A stretch of DNA of 64,000 nucleotides from Bordetella parapertussis. Lineage in GTDB: Bacteria; Pseudomonadota; Gammaproteobacteria; Burkholderiales; Burkholderiaceae_D. The position numbers and the translations under genes were made by a program. The notes beneath the pieces are model-generated. The model was not told the origin of the DNA and did no database searches. It saw only the letters and a program-made list of their open reading frames with translations. This document shows positions 8,003-17,882 of the stretch, in pieces (position 1 is the stretch's first letter; each line of letters opens with the position of its first letter). The stretch is taken from contig CAMBFZ010000004.1 of NCBI GenBank assembly GCA_945866125.1, positions 83,004-147,003 of the forward strand, written 5' to 3'.

Positions 8003-9247
8003 TTAAGCTTCCTCGAACGCCTGCCGGAAATCCTGCAATAGATCCTCGGTATCTTCAATGCCAACCGATACCCTGATCAGGGACTCGGCAATGCCCATGC
8101 TGGCGCGCCGCTGCGGTCCCATTTCATGAAAAATAGTGTGTGCGACCGGAATCACCAGCGTACGTGTGTCGCCCAGATTACTGGCAGGGATAGCCAACGT
8201 TAGCCGGTTGAGATAATCAAAACAATCGATACCTTCGCGCAGCTCAAAGCTTAGCAAGCCACCAAAGGCCTTAAACAGCTTGCCGGCAATGCCATGTTGC
8301 GGATGCGCTTTCAGGCCGGGGTAATGCACTGCTGCCACGCGCGGGTCGGCTGCGAGCATGGTGGCCAGAGCCAACGCACTGGCCGATTCGCGTTCGATGC
8401 GCAACGCCATGGTCTCCGCACCTACTGCCAAATGATGGGCCGCTTCGGGGCCTAGTGCTGCGCCAAAATCGCGCAAGCCCTTGGCACGTAATTGCGCCAT
8501 ACCCCATTGAGCAGGCGCAAAGCGTTTATAGGTCTCGGCGATATTAGGAAACTGCGCCCAATCAAACAAACCCGTGTCGGTCAGGCTGCCGCCAAGCGCA
8601 TTACCATGGCCGCCGATGGCTTTCGTGAGCGCATTGATCACCAGACTGGCACCGACTGTTTTGGGACGAAACAGATACGGTGAAGTCATCGTGTTGTCGA
8701 CCACATAGAGGATGCCACGCGCACGGCACAAGGCACCGATGCGTTCGAGATCAGCCACCTGGGTACGCGGATTAGCAATGGTCTCGACAAATACCATGCG
8801 CGTCGCCGGCGTGATCGCACGCTCGACTTGGGCCACATCGGTGGCGTCCACAAAGGACACCGGCATGCCTTGCAGCTCAACGGTTTGCCAGAGACTGTTG
8901 GTGTTCCCGAACAAAAAAGCCGATGAGATGACATGGTCACCACTGCGCAAAAGTGCCTGCACCATCGCACCGATAGCAGCCATGCCGGTCGCAAAGCACA
9001 GCGTGGCCATGCCTTCTTCCATGCGATTGATTTTTTCTTCGAGCGCCGAGACGGTAGGATTACCCTGACGACCATAACGGTAGCCTGGCTTTTTACCCTG
9101 AAACACGGCGGCGAGCTCACGAGCATCGCGATAGCCGTAGGCCACCGAAGTATGAATCGGCTTATGCAGCGAACCATGCTCGATCGTCTTTTGACGATCA
9201 CTGTGCAGAATCGTGGTGGTGAAGCCGAATTTTTTACTGTCGTTCAT
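8003..9247 (-). CDS. cystathionine gamma-synthase family PLP enzyme
   Basis: A 414-residue fold-type I PLP enzyme of the Cys/Met metabolism family. Key parts are YRYGRQGNPTV near residues 57-65 (phosphate-binding Tyr and Arg from the neighbouring subunit), FATGMAAIGA near 85-94, VVDNTMTSPYL near 182-192, and ALTKAIGGHG with the PLP lysine at 209. The family covers cystathionine synthases and lyases, sulfhydrylases and methionine gamma-lyase. The N-terminus (GFTTTILHSDRQKTIEHGSL) differs from the O-succinylhomoserine sulfhydrylase that often follows purF in this order, so the name is kept general. It starts 20 bases after the purF stop and is probably the last gene of that operon. A second, clearer family member (metY) lies at 30.3 kb. 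Confidence 0.85.
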   Translation of the reverse strand: MNDSKKFGFTTTILHSDRQKTIEHGSLHKPIHTSVAYGYRDARELAAVFQGKKPGYRYGRQGNPTVSALEEKINRMEEGMATLCFATGMAAIGAMVQALLRSGDHVISSAFLFGNTNSLWQTVELQGMPVSFVDATDVAQVERAITPATRMVFVETIANPRTQVADLERIGALCRARGILYVVDNTMTSPYLFRPKTVGASLVINALTKAIGGHGNALGGSLTDTGLFDWAQFPNIAETYKRFAPAQWGMAQLRAKGLRDFGAALGPEAAHHLAVGAETMALRIERESASALALATMLAADPRVAAVHYPGLKAHPQHGIAGKLFKAFGGLLSFELREGIDCFDYLNRLTLAIPASNLGDTRTLVIPVAHTIFHEMGPQRRASMGIAESLIRVSVGIEDTEDLLQDFRQAFEEA

Positions 9248-9267
9248 CGCAGCTCTGGAAGGTGGCT

Positions 9268-10785
9268 TTATTCGATCTGCGCAAGATTGAGATTAAGTTG
9301 GGTACGAACGGCATCTTCGATGACGGCCTTGGGGTTGGCGCGGGCGAATTCGATGCGGTCGAGATAGTCGCGGGAAATATCGCCAGTGATGTATTCGCCA
9401 TCAAAGCAAGATGCCTCGAATTTTTTCAGCATCGGGTTGACATCCGAGATGGAACGTTTGAGGGCATCGATATCTTGATAGACAAGCGCATCGGCGGTGA
9501 TCTCGCGGCACACTTCCTCTTCGGTTCGACCGTAGGCGATCAACTCATCCCGGGTCGGCATGTCGATCCCATAGACGTTGGGGAATTTGACCGGTGGAGC
9601 GGCTGAAGCAAAAATCACACGGCGCGCGCCGGAATCACGTGCCATCTGCACGATCTCGCGGCTCGTCGTGCCACGCACGATGGAGTCGTCAACCAGCAGC
9701 ACGCTCTTACCTTTGAACTCAGAGCCGATTGCATTGAGTTTTTGACGCACTGACTTGCGACGAATCGCTTGTCCCGGCATCAGAAAGGTACGCCCAATGT
9801 AACGATTTTTAATGAAGCCTTCGCGGTAATCGAGATTAAGATTCATCGCCAACTCCATCGCAGCCGGACGGGAAGAATCCGGAATCGGCATCACCACATC
9901 GATATCACCGGCAGAAAACTGACGACGGATTTTTTGGGCCAAATATTCGCCCATCTTCAGGCGGGTCGCATAAACCGACGCGCCATCAATGACCGAATCA
10001 GGCCGTGCCAGATACACGAACTCAAACGCGCAAGGATTGAGTACCGGATTGTCGGCGCACTGCTGGTTATAGAGCTTACCGTCGTTGTCGATGAAAATCG
10101 CTTCACCCGGCAACACATCACGCAAAAAATGAAAACCGAGACCTTCGAGCGCCACGGACTCACTCGCAATCAGGTATTCGGGGCCTTTATCGGTATCGTT
10201 AAATCCTATGCATAAAGGACGAATGCCATAGGGGTCGCGGAACGCCAGCAAACCATACCCCGCCACCTGCGCCACTACCGCATAAGAGCCGCGCACACGC
10301 TTGTGCAATGCAGCCACCGCAGAAAATAAGGTCGATGGGTCCAGCGAGATGCTGCTGGTAGATTGCTGTATCTCGTGGGCCAGTACATTGAGCAAAACTT
10401 CCGAATCCGAATCGGTGTTGATATGACGCCGGTCATTTTTGAACATCTCGATTTTGAGCTGATCGGCGTTAGTCAGATTCCCGTTGTGTGCGAGCGTGAT
10501 GCCAAATGGCGCATTCACATAAAAGGGCTGCGCTTCTTCTTCGCTCGACGAGCCGGCAGTCGGATAGCGGCATTGGCCGATACCTGAATTACCGGGAAGC
10601 GAGCGCATATTACGGGTTCGGAACACGTCGCGCACCAGACCGTTGGCCTTATGCATGCTAAATGTATTACCGTGACTAGTCGCAATACCTGCTGCATCCT
10701 GACCGCGATGCTGCAACAGCAGCAGCGCATCATAGATGATCTGATTAACCGGACCGTGAGAGACGACGCCAACAATGCCACACAT
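9268..10785 (-). CDS. purF: amidophosphoribosyltransferase
   Basis: A 505-residue enzyme catalysing the first committed step of purine synthesis, from PRPP and glutamine to 5-phosphoribosylamine. It begins MCGIVGVV, so Cys2 becomes the N-terminal nucleophile of the glutaminase domain after Met removal, with LQHRGQDAAGI close behind. The phosphoribosyltransferase half carries the PRPP-binding motif VLLVDDSIVRGTTS near residues 364-377. Length and order are normal for the family. The upstream gap to the SPOR-protein gene is only 24 bases, leaving no room for cvpA, which usually precedes purF. Confidence 0.97.
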   Translation of the reverse strand: MCGIVGVVSHGPVNQIIYDALLLLQHRGQDAAGIATSHGNTFSMHKANGLVRDVFRTRNMRSLPGNSGIGQCRYPTAGSSSEEEAQPFYVNAPFGITLAHNGNLTNADQLKIEMFKNDRRHINTDSDSEVLLNVLAHEIQQSTSSISLDPSTLFSAVAALHKRVRGSYAVVAQVAGYGLLAFRDPYGIRPLCIGFNDTDKGPEYLIASESVALEGLGFHFLRDVLPGEAIFIDNDGKLYNQQCADNPVLNPCAFEFVYLARPDSVIDGASVYATRLKMGEYLAQKIRRQFSAGDIDVVMPIPDSSRPAAMELAMNLNLDYREGFIKNRYIGRTFLMPGQAIRRKSVRQKLNAIGSEFKGKSVLLVDDSIVRGTTSREIVQMARDSGARRVIFASAAPPVKFPNVYGIDMPTRDELIAYGRTEEEVCREITADALVYQDIDALKRSISDVNPMLKKFEASCFDGEYITGDISRDYLDRIEFARANPKAVIEDAVRTQLNLNLAQIE

Positions 10786-10809
10786 GGTGGACTCCTCAAC
10801 AATAACAAC

Positions 10810-11547
10810 TCAGACTGGCTGCAACGTACCGGACAAGCCCAATTTCACCAAACGCGCCCGCATCTTGTCGGCCTCGGCTTTACTGCCAAAAGGGCCCACG
10901 CGAATACGAATCCGCTCACCTGCCTTAGTACTGATTTTCAGTGCGTGGGATTTAATCCCGGCTTTTTTTAGCTTATCTTGTAATTCATCAGCCTTGACTT
11001 TTGAGGCCACGGCCGCCACCTGCACCTCATACCGGGTTGGCGCTTCCTTGGCAGGGGCAATTGCTGACGCCTCGGCCACTGGCACTGTGGCAGATTCGGG
11101 TTTGACCGCCGCAGCGACTGGGGGGGTCTTGGGTACCTGATCGGCTATTTTTGCGATTGGTGACGGCAGCACGGCCACAGGCGCAGGTTCAGCGGGCGCG
11201 GGGCTAGCGAGACGATGATCAGGAGACGGCGTAAGCTGCTTATCAACCGATTTCTCGGCAGACTTATCAAGCGACTTGTCACGCGATGGAATCTGCACGG
11301 CAATATCGTCCGCCAGCGGCTTGGGCTCGGAATCAAAAATCATCGGCAAACCGATGATGGCAGCGAGCACCAACGCAGTGGCGCCAATCAAGCGGCGCCG
11401 CGCGCGTTTTTTTTCCGGCAGCACAGGATCGAGCGGCTCTTGCGCGTCGGAGGCCTTGGCGCCGCGGGACCGACGCGGTTTGACGGGGACGTCGAAATCG
11501 TCGTCGGGGTCTTGCTTGTTTTTACTAAGGAACGAGAACAAGCCCAT
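10810..11547 (-). CDS. SPOR domain protein (DedD-like)
   Basis: A 245-residue bitopic membrane protein. A charged cytoplasmic start (residues 1-48) is followed by one membrane helix (about 50-68, LIGATALVLAAIIGLPMIF), a long Pro/Ala/Lys-rich periplasmic linker and a C-terminal SPOR domain (about 168-245) with YEVQVAAVASKVKADELQ and IRVGPFGSKAEADKMRARL. SPOR domains bind denuded septal peptidoglycan, and DedD-type proteins assist cell division. The position between folC and purF matches the usual DedD location in Burkholderiales. The linker is low complexity. No frameshift was seen. Confidence 0.88.
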   Translation of the reverse strand: MGLFSFLSKNKQDPDDDFDVPVKPRRSRGAKASDAQEPLDPVLPEKKRARRRLIGATALVLAAIIGLPMIFDSEPKPLADDIAVQIPSRDKSLDKSAEKSVDKQLTPSPDHRLASPAPAEPAPVAVLPSPIAKIADQVPKTPPVAAAVKPESATVPVAEASAIAPAKEAPTRYEVQVAAVASKVKADELQDKLKKAGIKSHALKISTKAGERIRIRVGPFGSKAEADKMRARLVKLGLSGTLQPV

Positions 11548-11569
11548 AGGTATTTTTTGAATTGCGCAA

Positions 11570-12871
11570 TCAGTGTAAAGCGGACTTTCTGGCGACCAGT
11601 GCTCCGGCCACAGTCAGAAATGATCCGAAGACCGCAATTCTATCATTCTCCCCTGCGCGACTTATTGCGTTTAGGAATGCTTTTTCGGGAGAGTCAAAAC
11701 ATTGGATCGTCAACTCGGCATCCGGTTCAGCCGGCGCGCTCGAGCCGGACTGCTCCAGCAACGCGGCGATGGCAACCGCGGAGGCCGCACGCGACGATGG
11801 CAGATCACACAGGTACCAGTGATCAACACGCCCTTTCAGTTGCGTCAGCACGCCCGCGATATCTTTATCGGCCATGGCGCCGAATACCGCATAGGTATAA
11901 GGATGGAAGCCCATGTTGTCGAGATTTTGAGCCAATGTGGCAGCGGCATGCGGGTTGTGGGCCACGTCGAGTATGACGGCCGGACGTCCCGGCAAGACCT
12001 GAAAGCGGCCGGGCAAATCGACTAAAACCAGTCCGGTGCGCACTTCTTGCGCCCCGAGTGGCAGACGCAACCGCAATGCCTCCAGCGCGGCTAACGCGGC
12101 ACTAGCATTCAAAAGTTGATTGGCACCACGCAAACTGGGATACGCGAGCGCACTACGGCGCTGACTGCGACCGCCGTAGTTCCATTGCTGTTTGTCACCC
12201 GAATAATTAAAATCCTGACCAAAACGCCAGAGATCAGCCCCAATGGCTGCCGCATGGGCAACCAGGGAGGCAGGGGGCGCCGGATCGCTGCAAATGGCGG
12301 TACGTCCGGCACGGAAAATACCGGCCTTCTCGGCACCGATTTTTTCGCGCGTATCACCCAGATACTCGATATGGTCGAGGTCAACGCTGGTCACAATGGC
12401 GACATCCGCGTCAATGATGTTGACCGCATCAAGCCTTCCACCGAGGCCTACTTCGAGGATGACCACGTCCAGCCCGGCGCCGGCAAAGTAATGCAGAATG
12501 GCGAGCGTCGTAAATTCAAAATAGGTCAGCGACACCTCACCACGCACCGCTTCGACTGCCGCAAAGCTGGTGCAGAAGGCATCATCCGTCAGCATCTCAC
12601 CGTCGACGCGAGCGCGCTCGTTAAATCGAATCAGATGCGGTGAGGTGTAGAGCCCGACGTGATAGCCGCCTTGCAGCAGCATGGATTCCAACATCGCGCA
12701 GGTGGAACCTTTGCCGTTGGTGCCGCCAACCGTAATGACGGGGCAATCGAACTGTAGCTTCAACGCGCGACCTACGGCGGCAACCCGCTCCAGACCCATG
12801 TCGATGGCTTTGGGATGCAGCGCTTCTAGTCGAGCGAGCCAGTCGTTGAGTGTGGTGGGATGAGTTTGCAT
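11570..12871 (-). CDS. folC: bifunctional dihydrofolate synthase / folylpolyglutamate synthase
   Basis: A 433-residue Mur-ligase-type enzyme that adds glutamate to dihydropteroate and then to folates. The ATP-binding loop VGGTNGKGST lies at about residues 48-57. LYTSPHLIRFNERARVDG near 75-92 is the folate-binding FolC signature, and VTSVDLDHIEYLGDT and LDVAHNPHA are also conserved. It follows accD in the same direction with a 128-base gap that contains a strong hairpin, so it may be partly uncoupled from accD. The next gene starts 22 bases after its stop. Confidence 0.95.
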   Translation of the reverse strand: MQTHPTTLNDWLARLEALHPKAIDMGLERVAAVGRALKLQFDCPVITVGGTNGKGSTCAMLESMLLQGGYHVGLYTSPHLIRFNERARVDGEMLTDDAFCTSFAAVEAVRGEVSLTYFEFTTLAILHYFAGAGLDVVILEVGLGGRLDAVNIIDADVAIVTSVDLDHIEYLGDTREKIGAEKAGIFRAGRTAICSDPAPPASLVAHAAAIGADLWRFGQDFNYSGDKQQWNYGGRSQRRSALAYPSLRGANQLLNASAALAALEALRLRLPLGAQEVRTGLVLVDLPGRFQVLPGRPAVILDVAHNPHAAATLAQNLDNMGFHPYTYAVFGAMADKDIAGVLTQLKGRVDHWYLCDLPSSRAASAVAIAALLEQSGSSAPAEPDAELTIQCFDSPEKAFLNAISRAGENDRIAVFGSFLTVAGALVARKSALH

Positions 12872-12951
12872 GAACGATACAAAATAAAGAGGGAATCAGC
12901 GTCTGCGCCGGCAAGGTCGGGCACTCGTCCGCAGCGGCAGAATCTTTGATG

Positions 12952-12981
12952 ACCGGGTTCTGATGGACATCAGAACCCGGT
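12952..12981 (-). terminator. strong hairpin downstream of accD
   Basis: A perfect 14-base inverted repeat, ACCGGGTTCTGATG paired with CATCAGAACCCGGT around a GA loop, sits 18 bases past the accD stop and 80 bases before folC. There is no clear U-run after it, so it could act as a terminator that needs a factor, as an mRNA 3'-end stabiliser, or as partial attenuation between accD and folC. Confidence 0.6.
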
Positions 12982-12999
12982 GAGGTATTCAGAGCAGCA

Positions 13000-13875
13000 T
13001 TACTGCGCCACTACCTCGGCCGGCTGATTCTGCAAGATCGCCAGCACGCGCGCAATTTCTTCCCGCATCTGCCGGCGGTCGACGATCATATCGATCGCAC
13101 CTTTTTGAATGATGAACTCCGAACGCTGAAACCCTTCAGGCAGTTTTTCGCGCACGGTGTTTTCAATCACGCGCGGACCGGCAAATCCGATCAGCGCTTT
13201 TGGCTCCGCCATCACCACATCACCCATGAACGCAAACGATGCCGATACGCCACCCATGGTGGGGTCAGTCAGCACCGAAATAAAGGGCAATTTTTTCTCG
13301 GATAATTTAGTCAGCATGGAGGTGGTCTTGGCCATCTGCATGAGCGAGAGCAAACCTTCCTGCATGCGCGCGCCACCGGTGGCGGTGATGCAGATGAACG
13401 GTACTTTTTGCTCCAGCGCCGTTTGCGCGCCGCGCACGAAACGCTCCCCCACGACCGAGCCCATTGAGCCGCCCATGAATTCGAATTCAAAACAAGCCAC
13501 CACAACCGGCAGCGCCATGATCGCGCCGCCCATAACGATCATTGCATCGGTCTCGCCGGTGGCTTCGAGCGCAGATTTCAGGCGCTCGGGATATTTTTTG
13601 CTGTCCTTGAATTTGAGCGTATCGACCGGCAAGGTTTCTTGCCCGATTTCATAGCGGCCTTCCGTATCAAGCAAGGCGTCAAGACGTTCACGCGCGCGGA
13701 TACGCATGTGATGGTCGCATTTGGGACAGACATGCTGATTGGCCTCGAGGTCAGAGCGATAGAGCACCGCTTCGCAGGACGGACACTTGACCCACAATCC
13801 CTCAGGGACAGTGCGGCGGGTCGCAGCGTCGGAGCGCTGAATACGGGGGGGAAGCAGTTTTTCCAGCCAGCTCAT
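13000..13875 (-). CDS. accD: acetyl-CoA carboxylase carboxyltransferase subunit beta
   Basis: A 291-residue subunit of the enzyme that makes malonyl-CoA for fatty acid synthesis. The N-terminal zinc ribbon has Cys31, Cys34, Cys50 and Cys53 (CPSC and CPKC pairs). The crotonase-fold part shows [30 protein letters not shown] and [12 protein letters not shown], all standard for AccD. It has normal length. It is placed between trpA and folC, the common order in this group; the 266-base gap before it contains a hairpin after trpA and possibly its own promoter. Confidence 0.96.
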   Translation of the reverse strand: MSWLEKLLPPRIQRSDAATRRTVPEGLWVKCPSCEAVLYRSDLEANQHVCPKCDHHMRIRARERLDALLDTEGRYEIGQETLPVDTLKFKDSKKYPERLKSALEATGETDAMIVMGGAIMALPVVVACFEFEFMGGSMGSVVGERFVRGAQTALEQKVPFICITATGGARMQEGLLSLMQMAKTTSMLTKLSEKKLPFISVLTDPTMGGVSASFAFMGDVVMAEPKALIGFAGPRVIENTVREKLPEGFQRSEFIIQKGAIDMIVDRRQMREEIARVLAILQNQPAEVVAQ

Positions 13876-14103
13876 GGAGGCTCTCTTTCTCAGACAGGCG
13901 CACCGCGCCGTTTAAGCCCGCATTTTACTCGTAGCATGGCATTGTCGCCAGCCCGTAAAAGTGCCGGATTGGCAATCCATTTCAGGCCGCCCTTTGTTCG
14001 CGCAGACAATGCAATAGCAGGCTGTCCAGGCAGGGTTACTCGATGTAAGCGGGTGGCAGCGTCTAGTGCAATACGGTGAATTCAATTTGTAGGGTTTGCA
14101 AGA

Positions 14104-14130
14104 TGAAAATCACTGGAATCCAGTGATTTT
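14104..14130 (-). terminator. inverted repeat after trpA
   Basis: GAAAATCACTGGA pairs with its complement TCCAGTGATTTTC with almost no loop bases. It lies 11 bases past the trpA stop in the 266-base gap between trpA and accD. No proper U-run follows, so termination of the trp message here is plausible but not certain. The remaining gap holds no recognisable gene. Confidence 0.55.
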
Positions 14131-14141
14131 CACCGAACCGC

Positions 14142-14939
14142 TTACTCGTCTATTGCCTTGCGAATGACGGACAAGAATGCCTGCACGGCTGCTTCCGCTT
14201 TTTCCGGCGGCGTCTCTTCGAGCACCTGGATAATTCGGCTACCGATGACAATCGCATCCGATACCGCCGCCACCGCTTTGGCGGTGGCGGCATCGCGAAT
14301 GCCAAAGCCCACGCCAATTGGCAACTTTACATGCTGACGAATTTTTTCTATGCGCGCCGCCACTTCAACGGTATCGATATTTCCCGCACCTGTCACGCCG
14401 CGCAGCGACACATAGTAAGAAAAACCGCTGCCGACTTTCGCTACCTGACGAATCCGCTCGTCAGTTGAAGTCGGCGCGAGCAGGAAGATAGGATCTAAAT
14501 CCTGCGCTTGCAAGGCACTGGCAAATTCCACGCACTCTTCGGGCGGATAGTCGACCACGATCACGCCATCCACACCGGCTTGTTTGGCTGCATCGATGAA
14601 GGTCGGCACACCCATGCGCTCAATCGGGTTCGCATACCCCATCAACACAATCGGTGTGCTCTGATTGGTTTTACGAAATTCCTGTACATAACCGAGCACG
14701 TCTCGGGTGCTGACGCCAAACATCAGCGCCCGTTCACAAGCGCGCTGAATAACCGGACCTTCTGCCATCGGATCGGAAAAAGGCACGCCTAGTTCGAGAA
14801 TGTCGGCGCCACCGGCAACCAGCGAATGTAGCAAGGGCACGGTCAAGGCAGGCGATGGATCACCCGCGGTGATGAAAGTGATCAGCGCTTTTTTTTTGTT
14901 CGCTGCCAGCGCAGCGAAGGTGGTTTTGATTCTTGACAT
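14142..14939 (-). CDS. trpA: tryptophan synthase alpha subunit
   Basis: A 265-residue TIM-barrel enzyme that cleaves indole-3-glycerol phosphate. [21 protein letters not shown] near residues 44-64 carries the catalytic glutamate, [13 protein letters not shown] near 126-138 the catalytic aspartate region, and [13 protein letters not shown] the phosphate-binding loop region. It follows trpB by 11 bases and forms the alpha2beta2 complex with it. Some relatives have a DNA methyltransferase gene between trpB and trpA; that insertion is absent here. Confidence 0.97.
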   Translation of the reverse strand: MSRIKTTFAALAANKKKALITFITAGDPSPALTVPLLHSLVAGGADILELGVPFSDPMAEGPVIQRACERALMFGVSTRDVLGYVQEFRKTNQSTPIVLMGYANPIERMGVPTFIDAAKQAGVDGVIVVDYPPEECVEFASALQAQDLDPIFLLAPTSTDERIRQVAKVGSGFSYYVSLRGVTGAGNIDTVEVAARIEKIRQHVKLPIGVGFGIRDAATAKAVAAVSDAIVIGSRIIQVLEETPPEKAEAAVQAFLSVIRKAIDE

Positions 14940-14950
14940 AGCCTGTTTTT

Positions 14951-16198
14951 TTATTTGGTGTGAGGATGCAGCTTGTCGAATTCAGCCACGGTATGCATGT
15001 CTTTGTCACCCCGCCCGGACAAGTTCACCAAGATGGTTTTATCTTTCGGCAGCGTAGCGGCAAATTTTGCCGCATAGGCCAGCGCATGGGCCGACTCAAG
15101 CGCCGGAATAATGCCTTCGATCTCGCAGCAATGATGAAACGCCGCCACCGCTTCTTCGTCAGTGACCGACACATATTGTGCACGGTGCGCATCCTTCAGC
15201 CACGCGTGCTCGGGACCCACACCGGGATAATCCAGGCCGGCCGACACAGAGTGCGTCTCAATAATCTGACCGTTTTCATCTTGCAGTAGATAGGTACGGT
15301 TACCGTGCAACACGCCCGGTATGCCCGCGAGCAGCGCCGCAGAATGGCGACCTGTTTCCAAACCTTCACCAGCGGCTTCGACACCGATGAGCTTGACCTC
15401 GTGATGATCAATATAAGGATGGAAAATCCCCATCGCGTTTGAACCACCGCCGATGCACGCCATCACATAATCAGGCTGACGTCCGGTTAATTCGGGCATT
15501 TGGGCGATGCACTCCTGACCGATCACGGACTGGAAATCACGCACCATCATCGGATACGGATGGGGTCCGGCAACGGTGCCGATGATATAAAAGGTATCTT
15601 CGACGTTCGTCACCCAGTCACGCATGGCTTCATTCAACGCGTCTTTAAGTGTTTTAGAGCCAGATTCGACCGGCACAACCGTCGCGCCCAGCAACTGCAT
15701 ACGATAAACATTTTGCACCTGCCGCTTGACGTCCTCGCTGCCCATGTAAACCACACACTCGAGACCAAAACGCGCGCAGATGGTGGCCGTTGCCACGCCG
15801 TGCTGCCCGGCGCCGGTCTCGGCGATCACGCGTGGTTTGCCCATGCGCTTGGCCAGCAGTGCCTGACCGATCACGTTGTTGATCTTGTGGGCGCCAGTGT
15901 GATTTAAGTCTTCACGCTTAAAATAAATCTGTGCGCCGCCCATTTCGTCGGACCAGCGACGCGCATGATAAATCGGGCTGGGCCGACCGACAAAGTACTT
16001 CAGCTCGTGATGAAATTCACGTAAAAACTCAGGGTCGTCGATATAGCGCGCATACGTCTCTTTAAGCTCTTCAAGCGCATGGGTGAGCGTCTCGGAAACA
16101 AAGCTGCCGCCATAAGGGCCAAAATGGCCGGACGGATCGGGAAAGTTGTAATGGCCGGTGGTGTCCTCGTCGCCAAGGTGTGCGGTATTGTGGTCCAT
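14951..16198 (-). CDS. trpB: tryptophan synthase beta subunit
   Basis: A 415-residue PLP enzyme that joins indole and serine. [15 protein letters not shown] places the PLP lysine at residue 105, [12 protein letters not shown] near 128-139 contains the catalytic glutamate region, and [13 protein letters not shown] is the phosphate-binding glycine loop. The N-terminus is extended slightly by a His/Asp-rich segment ([19 protein letters not shown]) before the conserved FGPYGGSFV. It starts 11 bases after the trpF stop and is part of trpF-trpB-trpA. Confidence 0.97.
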   Translation of the reverse strand: MDHNTAHLGDEDTTGHYNFPDPSGHFGPYGGSFVSETLTHALEELKETYARYIDDPEFLREFHHELKYFVGRPSPIYHARRWSDEMGGAQIYFKREDLNHTGAHKINNVIGQALLAKRMGKPRVIAETGAGQHGVATATICARFGLECVVYMGSEDVKRQVQNVYRMQLLGATVVPVESGSKTLKDALNEAMRDWVTNVEDTFYIIGTVAGPHPYPMMVRDFQSVIGQECIAQMPELTGRQPDYVMACIGGGSNAMGIFHPYIDHHEVKLIGVEAAGEGLETGRHSAALLAGIPGVLHGNRTYLLQDENGQIIETHSVSAGLDYPGVGPEHAWLKDAHRAQYVSVTDEEAVAAFHHCCEIEGIIPALESAHALAYAAKFAATLPKDKTILVNLSGRGDKDMHTVAEFDKLHPHTK

Positions 16199-16209
16199 GC
16201 TGATCTCTT

Positions 16210-16881
16210 TTAACGTAAAGTTTGACTGTCGCCTGCCCGTACGGCAGACACGAAGGCTTGCATGAGCGCGGCGTCTTTGATGCCCTTGGCCGCTTCGATG
16301 CCACTGCTGACATCGACGGCAAAAGGCCGCACGCGCACGACGGCGTCAGTGACGTTTTGAACGTTCAAGCCACCACTTAAAACGGCCCGATGCGCGAGTT
16401 CTGCGGGGATGAGAGACCAATCGAAACCCTTTCCACTACCACCATAGCCGTCGACCCAAGTGTCGAACAGCAGACCAGCAAACAAGGGGCTGGCCGCGCG
16501 GTAGGCGTGATCGCATTCTAGCAAATCTGCCGCCGTCATATCGGGCTTGACTCTGAGCGCGCGCACAAAAGGACGATTCACCGCTTGAGCGATCGCGCAG
16601 CATTGCGCGGGACTCTCGTCGCCATGAAATTGCAACATTGCTATCGGCGCAATCGCCAGCACCTGCGCCACCTCATCAGCGCTGGCATTAACAAACAAAC
16701 CGACGCTGACGACAAACGGTGGCAAAGCCGCCAGCAGCGCGGCTGCCTGTTCGGCGCTGACGTTACGCGGCGAGGGCGGATAAAACACCAGACCGATGGC
16801 GTCCGCACCAGCGGTGACAGCGGCCTCAACGTCATCCCGACGGGTCAGCCCGCACAATTTGATACGTGTTCGATGTGTCAT
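16210..16881 (-). CDS. trpF: phosphoribosylanthranilate isomerase
   Basis: A 223-residue TIM-barrel isomerase of the tryptophan pathway. It begins [18 protein letters not shown], where the KLCGLT segment carries the catalytic Cys; the catalytic Asp lies in [18 protein letters not shown]. The ATG at 16881 is chosen because it overlaps the truA stop as ATGA, indicating translational coupling; a reading from 16935 would extend into truA without homology support. The C-terminus contains the phosphate-binding [17 protein letters not shown] normal family member. Confidence 0.95.
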   Translation of the reverse strand: MTHRTRIKLCGLTRRDDVEAAVTAGADAIGLVFYPPSPRNVSAEQAAALLAALPPFVVSVGLFVNASADEVAQVLAIAPIAMLQFHGDESPAQCCAIAQAVNRPFVRALRVKPDMTAADLLECDHAYRAASPLFAGLLFDTWVDGYGGSGKGFDWSLIPAELAHRAVLSGGLNVQNVTDAVVRVRPFAVDVSSGIEAAKGIKDAALMQAFVSAVRAGDSQTLR

Positions 16882-17705
16882 CCGTTGTGATTCCAAAACA
16901 GGGGCGTGGTGGTATCGATTTGGGGCAAATTCCAACGCGCATCGTAGTCGATTTTCGCCAAGTACAATCCGTCCGGACTAAAGGTCGGCGCCGCCAGATC
17001 GCGGTTGCGCGCCGCCAGCACCTCGCCCACCCATGCTTCAGCCGCATTACCTATGCCAACCTGAATCAGAGACCCAACGATATTGCGCACCATGTGATGC
17101 AGGAAAGCGTTTGCCTTGAGCGTCACCAAAATCAGCTCACCCTGGCGCTGCAGGGTAATCGTGTGCATGGTGCGAACGGGCGAATGCGCCTGACATTCGG
17201 CCGCACGAAACGCGGAAAAATCATGCGTGCCAATCAAGGCCTGGGCCGCCGCTTGCATTGCCTCGACCCGCAAGGGCCGGAACACCCAGCCGCTGCGGCC
17301 ACTCCAGAGCGGCGAGCGCACAGGGTGGTTATAGATCAGGTAATGGTAGGTGCGCGCCTGCGCAGAAAAACGGGCGTGAAAGGCATCCTGCTCAGCCCCT
17401 GACGTCTGCGTGCCGCCAGCCACTTCTGCTGCCCAGCGCACTGCGACCGTAGCCGGCAAAAACGCATTCAGCCCCCTGACCCAGGCGAACAATTCGCGCT
17501 CGGCCTCGGTATCAAAATGCACCACCTGCTCGATAGCGTGCACCCCGGAGTCAGTGCGGCCAGCACAAACCGTTGCCACCGACTGCTGACAAAACTTTGC
17601 CAGTGCCGCCTCGAGCGTGTCTTGCACCGTCTTGCGGTGCGGCTGTGTCTGCCAGCCTTGCCACTGGCGGCCGTCATACTGTATGCCGAGTGCGATGCGT
17701 TTCAC
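16878..17705 (-). CDS. truA: tRNA pseudouridine(38-40) synthase
   Basis: A 275-residue enzyme that modifies U38-U40 in the anticodon arm of many tRNAs. VCAGRTDSGVHA carries the catalytic Asp52, and FHARFSAQARTYHYLIYN and FLHHMVRNIVGSLIQVG are the other conserved TruA blocks. The start is GTG at 17705. Its stop overlaps the trpF start by four bases, so truA and trpF are read together. The 177-base gap before fimV holds no gene. Confidence 0.95.
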   Translation of the reverse strand: MKRIALGIQYDGRQWQGWQTQPHRKTVQDTLEAALAKFCQQSVATVCAGRTDSGVHAIEQVVHFDTEAERELFAWVRGLNAFLPATVAVRWAAEVAGGTQTSGAEQDAFHARFSAQARTYHYLIYNHPVRSPLWSGRSGWVFRPLRVEAMQAAAQALIGTHDFSAFRAAECQAHSPVRTMHTITLQRQGELILVTLKANAFLHHMVRNIVGSLIQVGIGNAAEAWVGEVLAARNRDLAAPTFSPDGLYLAKIDYDARWNLPQIDTTTPLFWNHNG

Positions 17706-17841
17706 TGAATGCCTTTAATTATTCTTATGTCGATACCCAGCCCAATCAGACCGCAGTCTGCCAAAGGTCAGAACGATAGACGGTTGCGGCGCAAGGCGAC
17801 GAATTCGGGCCTGCGCCACTAGGACAATCAAAGCTAATGGA

Positions 17842-17863
17842 GCGGCGTTTTTTAAAACGCCGC
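17842..17863 (-). terminator. GC-rich inverted repeat after fimV
   Basis: GCGGCGTTTT and AAAACGCCGC form a perfect palindromic hairpin with a TT loop, 19 bases past the fimV stop. It lacks a clean U-run on the minus strand beyond the stem itself, so a terminator role is likely but unproven. Confidence 0.55.
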
Positions 17864-17882
17864 CATCCTGTGCGGCCCGATT

